Shown here one piece after another: positions 43,186 to 51,549 of a stretch of 64,000 nt of DNA; position 1 is the stretch's first letter, and the number at the start of each line of letters is the position of its first letter. The notes below the pieces were generated by a model. That model searched no databases. It had not been told where the DNA came from and saw only the letters and a list, made by a program, of their open reading frames with translations. Made by a program: the position numbers and the translations under genes. This DNA comes from Flavobacterium sp. ASW18X (GTDB lineage Bacteria > Bacteroidota > Bacteroidia > Flavobacteriales > Flavobacteriaceae), in contig NZ_SWKK01000015.1 of the NCBI RefSeq assembly GCF_005144745.1, positions 1 through 64,000 of the forward strand, in the 5' to 3' direction.

Positions 43186-44349
43186 TTATTTACTTGCAAA
43201 AAGTTTTACATCTTCCTCACTCACCTCTTTACCACCAAGTATAATTAAACGTTCTACCACATTTCTTAATTCGCGTATATTACCAGTCCAATCATAACTT
43301 TGCAATAAGGCTACCGCTTTCTGAGAAAAGCTCTTAACCCCTGTACCTTGTTCAGAAGCAATCTTTTGAGAAAAATGAGAAATTAACAAGGGGATATCGT
43401 CTCTACGGTCATTTAGAGCAGGCACCTTTATTAAAATTACGGCCAATCTATGATACAAATCTTCACGAAAATTTCCTTCAGCGATTTCCTTTTTTAAATC
43501 CTTATTAGTTGCCGCCAACACCCTAACATCTACTTTTATATCCTTATCACTACCCACTCTAGAAATTTTATTTTCTTGTAAGGCTCGTAACACTTTTGCC
43601 TGCGCGGACATGCTCATGTCTCCTATTTCATCTAAAAAAATAGTGCCTTTGTTTGCTGCCTCAAACTTACCAGCCCTATCCTTTACAGCAGAGGTAAATG
43701 CTCCTTTAACATGACCAAAAAGTTCGCTCTCAATTAATTCTGAAGGAATTGCAGCACAATTAACCTCAATAAAAGGGGCAGAGGAACGTGGGCTTTTCTG
43801 GTGTAACCAATGTGCTACAAGTTCTTTACCTGTACCATTAGAACCTGTAATTAGTACTCTGGCATCTGTAGGTGCTACCTTTTCTATCATACCTTTGATA
43901 GTTTCAATAGCTTCACTATTACCTACCATTTCATAATTTTTACTGACCTTCTTTTTAAGAATTTTATTCTCAACCACCAATTCTTTACGGTCTAAAGCAT
44001 TACGGACGGTAGTTAATAATCTATTTAAATCTGGTGGTTTAGAAATGTAATCAAATGCGCCTAGCCGCATAGTATTTACAGCGGTATCTAAATCTCCATG
44101 ACCAGATATCATTATAAAAGGAATTTCTGGCTTTAATTTTTTAGCCGCTTCTAACACCTCTACCCCATCCATTTTAGGCATTTTAATATCGCACAGCACC
44201 AAATCAAAATCTTCCTTTTTTAGTACTTCTATGCCTTTTGCCCCATCTTCTGCTTCTGATAGCTGATAGGCTTCACTCTCTTCTGACAATATTTTAACCA
44301 AAACCCTTCTGATAGCGGCTTCGTCTTCTATGACCAATATTTTTGACAT
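43186..44349 (-). CDS. Sigma-54-type response regulator without DNA-binding domain
   Basis: 387 residues: receiver domain 1-120 with phospho-acceptor Asp54 (LVLCDIKMPKMDG), then an AAA+ sigma-54 activator domain (about 145-385) with Walker A GSNGTGKE, Walker B TIFLDEIGDM and the sigma-54-contact loop as GAFTSA instead of GAFTGA. The protein ends 20 residues after the AAA+ lid, so there is no C-terminal Fis-type HTH. Either it acts from solution on sigma-54 holoenzyme or it has another output. No histidine kinase is adjacent. Last gene of a five-gene envelope operon. Confidence 0.92.
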   Translation of the reverse strand: MSKILVIEDEAAIRRVLVKILSEESEAYQLSEAEDGAKGIEVLKKEDFDLVLCDIKMPKMDGVEVLEAAKKLKPEIPFIMISGHGDLDTAVNTMRLGAFDYISKPPDLNRLLTTVRNALDRKELVVENKILKKKVSKNYEMVGNSEAIETIKGMIEKVAPTDARVLITGSNGTGKELVAHWLHQKSPRSSAPFIEVNCAAIPSELIESELFGHVKGAFTSAVKDRAGKFEAANKGTIFLDEIGDMSMSAQAKVLRALQENKISRVGSDKDIKVDVRVLAATNKDLKKEIAEGNFREDLYHRLAVILIKVPALNDRRDDIPLLISHFSQKIASEQGTGVKSFSQKAVALLQSYDWTGNIRELRNVVERLIILGGKEVSEEDVKLFASK

Positions 44350-44359
44350 TTATTTCGGT

Positions 44360-45244
44360 TTAAAAGATTCCTATTTTGAATCCTCCCCTAAGGAAAAGAT
44401 TTTGTTTACTATTCAATAAAAATACATCATTACGGCTGTTATCTCTTAAAATACTTTCTTGATATACAGAATGCCCAACATAGGCATAGAATGCCATATT
44501 TTTATTTAATTTATATTGATACCCTAAGGTTGCAATAGCTGCGGATAAAGAAATTTTAGAACCCACTTGGCCGTTATCTAAGGCTATATCATTTTGAATA
44601 TTTATAAAGTAACCATCCAATAACAATGCCATTTCCCATACATGGTTTTTATTAGAATGATATTTAAAATTAGTTTTAGGTATACCCAATGTGTAGGACC
44701 AATTGGGATGGTATCTTTTATAATAACTTACCAAGGGTAATGGTATGGGTAAACCCGTAGTACTGTTATAAGACAAACCCAAAACTATTCTATAGGGTTG
44801 ATTTGCTTTATTATTTTCTTTCCAAAAAGCAACCGTAGCATTAAAAAAAAAGTCTTCTGTAGAGGTACCTTCCGTAAGGTTACTCGCTAATCTAGGCGTT
44901 GCAATACTTACTAAACGCCAATTATCATTCCATTTAGTAATGTACCCTAAATTTAAATCTGTTATGTATAACTTGCTTAAATCTGCCGTACTAAAGGGTA
45001 AAACTTTGTCAAAATTAATCCCAAATTGATTGTATTCTCCACCTACCACAAAGTAGCTATCATTATTCACTTTTAAAGGAATATTCACCCCTACTTTTAA
45101 GCGTTCTGTTACAATTCCAGATTCTAAATTTTTAGGGATGTTTAAATATTCTATTTTAAGTACATCTGTACTTTGAGCAATTAGCGGCAGGCTCAAAAAA
45201 ATACATACAACACAGCAAATAACCGCAATAATCTTCTTCTGCAT
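44360..45244 (-). CDS. DUF6268 family outer-membrane beta-barrel protein
   Basis: 294 residues with a signal peptide (about 1-23, SLPLIAQ), followed by alternating amphipathic beta-strands (for example LNLGYITKWNDNWRLVSIATPRLA) and a final aromatic strand FLRGGFKIGIF, as expected of an outer-membrane barrel. The start of the mature part and the internal layout match what I recall as DUF6268. The function is unknown. It lies between mscS and the response regulator with gaps of 5 and 10 bases. Confidence 0.8.
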   Translation of the reverse strand: MQKKIIAVICCVVCIFLSLPLIAQSTDVLKIEYLNIPKNLESGIVTERLKVGVNIPLKVNNDSYFVVGGEYNQFGINFDKVLPFSTADLSKLYITDLNLGYITKWNDNWRLVSIATPRLASNLTEGTSTEDFFFNATVAFWKENNKANQPYRIVLGLSYNSTTGLPIPLPLVSYYKRYHPNWSYTLGIPKTNFKYHSNKNHVWEMALLLDGYFINIQNDIALDNGQVGSKISLSAAIATLGYQYKLNKNMAFYAYVGHSVYQESILRDNSRNDVFLLNSKQNLFLRGGFKIGIF

Positions 45245-45249
45245 ACAAT

Positions 45250-46155
45250 TTATTTTCCGCTATCTATTGCATTATTATGTTGGTATATATGTATATCTCT
45301 TTGTGGAAACGGAATAGCAATATTATTGTGTCTAAACTTAGCATCAATATCATACCTGATAGCACTCTTAGTGCGTGGATCTGCAAAACTATCATTAGTA
45401 AAATAATTTACAGAAAACACCAATGCAGAGTCTCCAAAATCATCAAATGTTACAAATGGTTTAGGGGTTTTGCGTACTTGCTTTTGTTGCAAAGCAACTT
45501 CTTCTAGTAGTTTAGTAACCAAATTTACATCACTACCATAGGCCACCCCAACAGTGACCTTTTCTCTAGTAAGCTTGTGGTTTTGTGTGTAGTTATAGAC
45601 AATATCACTTATAAATTTATGATTAGGTATGATGATAATTTTATCATCTCTGGTAATTGCCCTGGTGGTTCTCAATTTAATATCAAAAACCTTACCTACC
45701 TTTCCATCTATCTCTACAATATCCCCTACGTTGAGCGATTTATCTACGATGATAAAAACCCCACCGATAATATCTTGAAAAAGCTCTTGCAGTGCTAATC
45801 CAAGCCCAACGAACAAGGCTGCAGAAGCGGTTAATACAACCGTTACATTAACACCGGCTGCACTTAACGTAAGTAAAATTACAACCAGATAAATAACGTA
45901 TTTAATAAACTTGAAAACGCTAACAAATTTTAGCGTGTCTTCGTCCGTCATTTTACGGGTAAATAATTGTCTTATAAGACGAAGAATATAACTAGTTAAG
46001 ACAAAGGCGAGAATCAATACCAACAACAATCCAATGGTTAGGTGTATTGTACCTTCACCAGCTGGTATATGAAAGCCGAAGTTTAAGAACTCTTTAATGG
46101 ATCCCCAAACATCTTCTTCTATAAGTTCTTTTATTTGCTCTGCCTCTTGTTGCAC
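45250..46155 (-). CDS. Mechanosensitive ion channel, MscS family
   Basis: 301 residues with three membrane spans (about 40-60, 78-100 and 105-125). The pore helix AALFVGLGLALQELFQDIIGGVFIIVDKSLNVGDIVEI (read in pieces) carries the small-residue packing and the beta-domain entry of MscS. The cytosolic vestibule domain follows (VGVAYGSDVNLVTKLLEE). It releases solutes on hypo-osmotic shock. It follows the ABC permease gene by one base in the same operon. Confidence 0.92.
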   Translation of the reverse strand: MQQEAEQIKELIEEDVWGSIKEFLNFGFHIPAGEGTIHLTIGLLLVLILAFVLTSYILRLIRQLFTRKMTDEDTLKFVSVFKFIKYVIYLVVILLTLSAAGVNVTVVLTASAALFVGLGLALQELFQDIIGGVFIIVDKSLNVGDIVEIDGKVGKVFDIKLRTTRAITRDDKIIIIPNHKFISDIVYNYTQNHKLTREKVTVGVAYGSDVNLVTKLLEEVALQQKQVRKTPKPFVTFDDFGDSALVFSVNYFTNDSFADPRTKSAIRYDIDAKFRHNNIAIPFPQRDIHIYQHNNAIDSGK

Positions 46156-46156
46156 T

Positions 46157-47503
46157 TTAATTATATTTTAACCACGTAAACATTTCTTTGTAAGTTGGTT
46201 TTTTACCGTACATTAAAATACCAACACGGTAAATCTTAGCTGCCAACCACACAATAGCCAAAAAAGTTAAGACCAACAACACAATGCTTAACACAAACTG
46301 CCATATGGGTACCCCAGCTTCTCCTAATCCGCTTGGCAAACGCATCATCATCACGATTGGTGAGGTTAAAGGAAACAAAGAAAACCCTACGGCTATTGGG
46401 CCATGTGGATTGCTGAACACAGAAAAGAAACCTACATAAATTGCCAACATTAAAGGTAAAATAATAGGAAAGATAAATTGTTGTGTATCTGTCTCATTAT
46501 CTACAGCAGCCCCTATTGCTGCATAAATAGAACTATATATAAGATAACCTAAAACAAAATAGATTAAAAAAGACACAACAATTAATACCCAAGGTATTTT
46601 TAAAAATTCTGCTGCATACAGTAAGAACTCACTGTTTTTATCAGAGCTTATTTCTGCCATGGCACCCATGCCGCCCATAGGGCTAACCGTAGCTCCATTA
46701 TTCAGTGCTGCCAAATCTATGTCTAAAAAAACCATAGCCAGTGTTAATAAAATAGCGGCAGAAATCACCCAAATAGCAAACTGCGTTATACCTGCCAAGG
46801 ATGTCCCTATAATTTTACCTAACATCAACTGAAATGGCTTTACTGAAGAAATGATAACTTCTATAATCCTTGATGTCTTCTCTTCTATAACACTGCGCAT
46901 TACGAAACCACCGTAGATAATAATAAACATCATAATAAGATAGCCAAAGCCTCCACCAATTATCGCCTTAATTTCGTTTATTCCTTTTAAGTTTTGTTGA
47001 CCATCAAAGGTGGCTGCTTTTATCTCAAAATTCTTATCAATTTTAGTATACTGTTCTTTAGTCATACCTAAATCTTGTAAACGGTATTGACGTAAGCGTT
47101 GCTGAAAAGTACGCTCTAAACGTTCTAAAACACTACTATTAGGGTTGTCTTTAGTGTATAAGAAAGAATTACCCGCAATCATTTCTCTATCTGTACCCGC
47201 TGGAATATGTAATAAACCATAGTAGCCCATTTGTTGGGTAGAGTCTTTTGCTTCTTCTAGTGAAAGCCCCTTAAAGGTTACAAATGAAATAGACTCAGAA
47301 GGTGTAAACAAATTCTCAAAATAACCACTTTCATTCTGTATTGCAACAACGCGTTTTTCACTATCATTAACCTTAGTTAAATATGCAATGAGCACCACCA
47401 TACCAACCATTAATATGGGGCTTAAAAAGGTCATGATAACAAAAGATTTGTTCCTAACCTTTGCTAAATATTCTCTTTTAATAATCAGTCTTAGTTTACT
47501 CAT
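46157..47503 (-). CDS. ABC transporter permease, NatB-like
   Basis: 448 residues from the ATG at 47503 (MSKLRLIIKREYLAKVRNKSFVIMTF), which is the usual start of this family; the open frame upstream runs into the ATPase gene. One N-terminal span, a large extracytosolic domain (about 50-190), then five to six spans, with VMRSVIEEKTSRIIEVIISSVKPFQLMLGKI as the coupling region typical of ABC-2 (NatB/YhaP) permeases. It overlaps the ATPase gene by 8 bases. The substrate is not known; NatAB relatives export sodium. Confidence 0.88.
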   Translation of the reverse strand: MSKLRLIIKREYLAKVRNKSFVIMTFLSPILMVGMVVLIAYLTKVNDSEKRVVAIQNESGYFENLFTPSESISFVTFKGLSLEEAKDSTQQMGYYGLLHIPAGTDREMIAGNSFLYTKDNPNSSVLERLERTFQQRLRQYRLQDLGMTKEQYTKIDKNFEIKAATFDGQQNLKGINEIKAIIGGGFGYLIMMFIIIYGGFVMRSVIEEKTSRIIEVIISSVKPFQLMLGKIIGTSLAGITQFAIWVISAAILLTLAMVFLDIDLAALNNGATVSPMGGMGAMAEISSDKNSEFLLYAAEFLKIPWVLIVVSFLIYFVLGYLIYSSIYAAIGAAVDNETDTQQFIFPIILPLMLAIYVGFFSVFSNPHGPIAVGFSLFPLTSPIVMMMRLPSGLGEAGVPIWQFVLSIVLLVLTFLAIVWLAAKIYRVGILMYGKKPTYKEMFTWLKYN

Positions 47504-48431
47504 GCCCTTTTGATTTAATTGCTTGAATAAAAATGTCATTTGCAGACGGAATTGTTTCTTCAAAATGATACAAATTACCAACACCATTTAAATTACGTAG
47601 TAATGTGGTAGTATCTGAATCTTCTAGCTTTACAGAAAAGGAAAGTTGTTGATCAGACGAATCATAGAAACTATCTGAAAGTCTGTAATCTACCTGTAAT
47701 TTTTGTAAAACCTCTTGGGCATCTGCACTAATCTGCAAACCAATTTTATAAACATTATTTTTAAACTCCCGTTTTATATCTTTTAACTTGCCGTCAAGTA
47801 TTTTTTCTGACTTATGAATCAAGGCGATATACTCGCACAACTCTTCTACAGATTCCATTCTGTGCGTAGAAAAAATGATGGATGTCCCCTGATTTGTAAG
47901 CTCTAGTATCTCATCTTTGATTTTATTTGCATTGATGGGGTCAAAACCGCTAAAAGGTTCATCAAAAATTAAGAGTTTTGGCTCATGTAGCACCGTGACA
48001 ATAAACTGAATCTTTTGAGCCATTCCTTTAGAAAGTTCTTGAATCTTTTTATTCCACCAGTCGCCTATTTCTAACCGCTCAAACCAATAAAGAAGTCTTT
48101 TTTTTGCCTCCGCTTTGCTCAAACCTTTTAATTGCGCTAAGTACAAAGCCTGTTCACCTACTTTCATACTTTTATACAATCCACGCTCTTCTGGCAAATA
48201 ACCTATAGTGGCAATGTGTTTTGGCGCTAGTGGCTCACCATCAAATAACACCTGACCTTGGTCTGGATACGTTATTTGATTAATAATACGTATTAAAGTG
48301 GTTTTACCTGCACCATTTGGCCCCAAAAGACCGTAAATACTATTCTTTGGAATATTTATGGAAACGTTGCTTAAAGCGGTATGTTCCCCAAATTTTTTGG
48401 AGATATTCTCAGCAACAAGAATTGAACTCAT
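47496..48431 (-). CDS. ABC transporter ATP-binding protein, NatA-like
   Basis: The 311-residue nucleotide-binding subunit paired with the following permease. Walker A is GPNGAGKTT, signature LSKGMAQKIQFI, Walker B LLIFDEPFSGFDP, H-loop STHRMESVEE. A C-terminal regulatory domain of about 90 residues is present. It is first in the five-gene operon ATPase-permease-MscS-DUF6268-response regulator, read from a TATCTTTG promoter element 14 bases upstream. Confidence 0.9.
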   Translation of the reverse strand: MSSILVAENISKKFGEHTALSNVSINIPKNSIYGLLGPNGAGKTTLIRIINQITYPDQGQVLFDGEPLAPKHIATIGYLPEERGLYKSMKVGEQALYLAQLKGLSKAEAKKRLLYWFERLEIGDWWNKKIQELSKGMAQKIQFIVTVLHEPKLLIFDEPFSGFDPINANKIKDEILELTNQGTSIIFSTHRMESVEELCEYIALIHKSEKILDGKLKDIKREFKNNVYKIGLQISADAQEVLQKLQVDYRLSDSFYDSSDQQLSFSVKLEDSDTTTLLRNLNGVGNLYHFEETIPSANDIFIQAIKSKGHE

Positions 48432-48445
48432 GTAAACAATTTTAT

Positions 48446-48453
48446 CAAAGATA
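48446..48453 (-). promoter_or_regulatory. -7 element of the ABC-MscS-regulator operon
   Basis: Minus-strand TATCTTTG (TAnnTTTG) ending 14 bases before the ATG; no clear TTG at -33. Confidence 0.4.
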
Positions 48454-48569
48454 AACTAAAGCCGAATTTATCTTAAAAAGAGACAACAATAAATTACAAA
48501 ACCCCTAAAAAACAAAACCCACCCTTAAACAAATAAGGATGGGAAAAAAATTGCTATGAAAAAGAAAAT

Positions 48570-48594
48570 TAGATACCACCGTAGCGGTATCAAT
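48570..48594 (-). terminator. Possible terminator after dnaJ
   Basis: Minus strand: a 6-bp stem GATACC/GGTATC around an 8-base loop followed by TAATTTTCTTTTTC. Short and imperfect, but it is the only candidate between dnaJ and the next operon besides a weak hairpin at 48519-48543. Confidence 0.4.
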
Positions 48595-48635
48595 TTCAAA
48601 TATACGTTTTTTACTTAAACAAAAGACAGTTTTGC

Positions 48636-49751
48636 CTAAGAGAACATATCTTTTACTTTCTCAAAGAAAGATTTATCAGATTTCTCTGGGCTTGGCTTAA
48701 AATTATCGTCTTCTTGCATACGCTCAAAAAACTCTCTTTGCTCCTTTGTTAGTTCCTTAGGAGTCCAAACATTTACATGCACTAACAGATCTCCACTACC
48801 GTAGCCATTTAAACTCTGTACGCCTTTACCTCTTAAACGTAAAATTTTACCAGATTGAATGCCAGGTTCTAATTTAATTCTAACCTTACCGCCAACAGTA
48901 TCTATCTCTTTAGAACTACCTAATACAGCCTCAGAAAAACTGATATACAAGTCATAATGCAAATTATCACCCTCTCTTTTAAGTGTATCGTGCTCTTCTG
49001 TCTCTATGGCAACTAGTAAGTCTCCCGGAATACCATTATTACCAGGGGCTCCATTACCTTTACCAGATACTTTTAGCTGCATCCCCTCTTCTACACCAGC
49101 AGGAATTTTAATTGAAACGGTTTCTTCTACTGTTTTTAAACCCTGCGCATCTGTTCCACTAGGTCTATTATCTATAGTTTGGCCAGCCCCACCACAAGTA
49201 TTGCAGGTAGTAGCGGTCTGCATTCTTCCTAAAATAGTATTGGTAACTCTAGTAACTTGCCCTGTACCGTTACAAGTAGAACACGTTTTATACGTAACTC
49301 CTTCTGCAGGCACCTTGCGTTTTACTTTTACTTTTTTCTCAACACCATTAGCTATCTCTTCTAACGTAAGTTTAACCCGGATTCTGAGATTGCTACCTTT
49401 AACACGTCTTTGCCCGCCACCAAAGCCGCCAAAGCCACCAAATCCGCCAAAGCCTCCGCCTCCAAAGATGTCTCCAAACTGGCTAAATATGTCATCCATA
49501 TTCATACCACCGCCACCGAAACCACCACCATCAAATGCTGCATGGCCATATTGGTCGTACTTTGCACGTTTATCTGCGTCTCCTAAGATTTCATAAGCTT
49601 CGGCTGCCTTCTTAAACATTTCCTCTGCCTTTTCATCTCCTGGATTTTTATCTGGATGGTATTCTATGGCCTTTTTTCTATAGGCTTTCTTAATCTCTGA
49701 CGCGGTAGCGCCTTTAGAAACGCCTAATATGTCATAGTAATCCTCTTTCAT
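48636..49751 (-). CDS. dnaJ: Chaperone protein DnaJ, with reduced zinc-finger region
   Basis: A 371-residue Hsp40 co-chaperone. J domain 1-70 with the HPD motif (YHPDKNPGDE), Gly/Phe-rich linker (about 75-120), zinc region, two beta-sandwich substrate domains and a C-terminal dimerisation helix. Only two CxxCxGxG repeats are seen (CSTCNGTG and CNTCGGAG) instead of four, so one of the two zinc centres is missing. I recall the same reduction in other flavobacterial DnaJ proteins. Co-transcribed with grpE 9 bases upstream; dnaK is elsewhere. Confidence 0.95.
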   Translation of the reverse strand: MKEDYYDILGVSKGATASEIKKAYRKKAIEYHPDKNPGDEKAEEMFKKAAEAYEILGDADKRAKYDQYGHAAFDGGGFGGGGMNMDDIFSQFGDIFGGGGFGGFGGFGGFGGGQRRVKGSNLRIRVKLTLEEIANGVEKKVKVKRKVPAEGVTYKTCSTCNGTGQVTRVTNTILGRMQTATTCNTCGGAGQTIDNRPSGTDAQGLKTVEETVSIKIPAGVEEGMQLKVSGKGNGAPGNNGIPGDLLVAIETEEHDTLKREGDNLHYDLYISFSEAVLGSSKEIDTVGGKVRIKLEPGIQSGKILRLRGKGVQSLNGYGSGDLLVHVNVWTPKELTKEQREFFERMQEDDNFKPSPEKSDKSFFEKVKDMFS

Positions 49752-49760
49752 AATCTCTTT

Positions 49761-50336
49761 TTAGTTACCTACAACTACTTTTGGGTGGCGAATGATACGG
49801 TCTCCTAGTTTATAGCCTTTTTCAATTACATCTATAATCTTACCCTTCATGCTATCATCTGGTGCTGGTATTTGGGTTACCGCCTCGTGTAGCTCTGCAT
49901 CAAAAGTTTCGCCGGCTTCTACAGCAACTTCTTCTAAACCTTTATTTTTTAGCGTCTCCCTGAATTTAGTACTAATGAGCTCTACCCCTTTTAATAGCTC
50001 TTTTTCTTCTGTTTTAGCAATCTCTTTAAGCGCACGGTCAAAATCGTCCATAACGGGCAACATAGAAGTCATAATCTCTTGCCCCGCAGTCTTAAACAGC
50101 TCCATACGCTCTTTAGATGTTCGCTTTTTAAAATTTTCAAACTCTGCAAACAGACGAAGAAACTTATCTTTTTCCTTGCCTAATTCTTCTTGCAATTGCT
50201 CTTCTTTAGACATTGTCTCTTCTTCCTCTACAGCATCTTCTTGTATATCGTTAGCTTGTTCCAGCTCAGTTGCGTCAACAGATTGCTTTGCATCTTGCAC
50301 CTCATCCATTTCTTGAACCTTACTTTTCTTGCTCAT
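49761..50336 (-). CDS. grpE: Nucleotide exchange factor GrpE
   Basis: 191 residues. An acidic disordered N-terminus (about 1-50), the long dimerisation helix (EELGKEKDKFLRLFAEFENFKKRTSKERMELF, read in pieces), and the C-terminal beta-domain that contacts DnaK (EAVTQIPAPDDSMKGKIIDVIEKGYKLGDRIIRHPKVVVG). It releases ADP from DnaK. First gene of the grpE-dnaJ unit. The upstream region has a -7 box and a heat-shock-type motif shared with hsp20. Confidence 0.95.
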   Translation of the reverse strand: MSKKSKVQEMDEVQDAKQSVDATELEQANDIQEDAVEEEETMSKEEQLQEELGKEKDKFLRLFAEFENFKKRTSKERMELFKTAGQEIMTSMLPVMDDFDRALKEIAKTEEKELLKGVELISTKFRETLKNKGLEEVAVEAGETFDAELHEAVTQIPAPDDSMKGKIIDVIEKGYKLGDRIIRHPKVVVGN

Positions 50337-50369
50337 ATTGCTATTTATTTAATTCTGATTTTCAGGTGG

Positions 50370-50377
50370 CAAAAGTA
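50370..50377 (-). promoter_or_regulatory. -7 element of the grpE-dnaJ promoter
   Basis: Minus-strand TACTTTTG (TAnnTTTG), 33 bases before the grpE ATG. Nineteen bases further upstream lies the heat-shock-type motif. Confidence 0.5.
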
Positions 50378-50396
50378 CTGCCATTTCGCAAATAAA

Positions 50397-50409
50397 TGTC
50401 AAAATGTCA
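50397..50409. promoter_or_regulatory. Heat-shock-type 13-base motif, copy 3 (grpE-dnaJ)
   Basis: TGTCAAAATGTCA: two TGTCA direct half sites separated by AAA. It fits the pattern TGWCAAAAWGNCA formed with the two hsp20 copies and occupies the -33 position of the grpE promoter. Confidence 0.5.
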
Positions 50410-50421
50410 TCGCAATAAAAA

Positions 50422-50445
50422 AAAATCCGCCAATTGGCGGATTTT
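50422..50445 (-). terminator. Terminator after the TIGR01777 gene
   Basis: Perfect 10-bp stem AAAATCCGCC/GGCGGATTTT with an AATT loop; the minus strand continues into a T-run. Confidence 0.85.
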
Positions 50446-50466
50446 CAATAGTCTTAGTGCTTCTTT

Positions 50467-51426
50467 TTAAGAGTAAGTCTCTTCGTACTTTTCTGTTAAT
50501 TTAGGTTCTGGTTTTGGAGCATCGTAGATATTCCTTAACGCTGCACAAATGTTGGCATAGTTAAATAAAAAACCTTCTTCTTCTATCCTTCTACTACTTA
50601 CACGCTGACTAGCAAAAAGAATGTAGCTCATTTCTCCCAAGACTACTCTCATTACCAATTTTGGTATGTTGGGCAGCCACAACGGTTTTTGCAATACATT
50701 CGCTAACTCCTTTGTCATTTTTGAGTTGGTAACTGGATTAGGCGCAACGCCATTGAATACACCTTTAAGTTGATGTTTTAAAATAAAAACGAAAAGTTCT
50801 GCTAAATCCTGAATATGTATCCAGCTTTGCCATTGCTCTCCAGAACCAAATGCAGCTCCAACATAGTTCTGAACTGGCTTTTCTATTTGCGGTAGTGCAC
50901 CTCCATCTTTGGAAAGCACTAGCCCAATCCGAACCATGGATACATTAATGTCAAATTTTTGAAAAGTCTTAATCTCTTCTTCCCAAAGTTTTACAACTTC
51001 ACCTAAAAAACTATCATCTACAGTAGTCTCATCAACATCGTAAAGATTAGTTAATGAATCTGTATAGATACCTATAGCAGAAGCGGAGACAAATCCAATT
51101 AAATTATCATCACCTACTAGCTCAATACCTTTTTTTAAGGTTTTTAAACTATTGATTCTACTATCTATAATTTCTTTTTTATAACTAGATTTCCACCTTT
51201 TAGAAATGGAAGCCCCTGCCAGATTTATAATATCTGTAACCCCGTCAAGTGCGGCCATATCCATTTCTAGGTTTGCTGGATTCCAATAAAATCCTTTATA
51301 CCCGTTTTCTGTCTCTATTTTATTTTTACTAGTTGTGAGATAGTGTATTGGAACACTCTTTTTCTTAAGTTCTTTTACAATAGCCTGCCCCACCAATCCA
51401 GTAGCTCCCGTTATCAAAACTTTCAT
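50467..51426 (-). CDS. TIGR01777 family NAD(P)-binding oxidoreductase
   Basis: A 319-residue Rossmann-fold protein of the extended SDR type. The nucleotide motif is VLITGATGLVGQAIVKEL at 3-20, and the family markers are INLAGASISKRWKSSYKKEIIDSRI, VSASAIGIY and FGSGEQWQSWIHIQDLAELFVFIL. C-terminal DUF1731 motif near the end (LPNIPKLVMRVVLGEMSYILFASQRV). The substrate is unknown; E. coli YfcH is the usual reference. Single gene ended by a strong hairpin. Confidence 0.92.
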   Translation of the reverse strand: MKVLITGATGLVGQAIVKELKKKSVPIHYLTTSKNKIETENGYKGFYWNPANLEMDMAALDGVTDIINLAGASISKRWKSSYKKEIIDSRINSLKTLKKGIELVGDDNLIGFVSASAIGIYTDSLTNLYDVDETTVDDSFLGEVVKLWEEEIKTFQKFDINVSMVRIGLVLSKDGGALPQIEKPVQNYVGAAFGSGEQWQSWIHIQDLAELFVFILKHQLKGVFNGVAPNPVTNSKMTKELANVLQKPLWLPNIPKLVMRVVLGEMSYILFASQRVSSRRIEEEGFLFNYANICAALRNIYDAPKPEPKLTEKYEETYS

Positions 51427-51549
51427 GCTATTTTTTTTACGAATTTACTGTTTAAATAGCCCCAAATTAGGAAGTTATATTCTATTTAACAGTGTTGTTC
51501 AACTTTTAACCAAATTTGGGAAAAACTAAAAACCAATTTTAACAATGGG

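Noticed and set aside
49006-49596. Long open frame (196 codons) antisense to dnaJ
   Set aside because: It is the mirror image of the Gly/Phe-rich and Cys-rich coding region, gives a Pro/Pro-Lys-rich translation, and has no start context.
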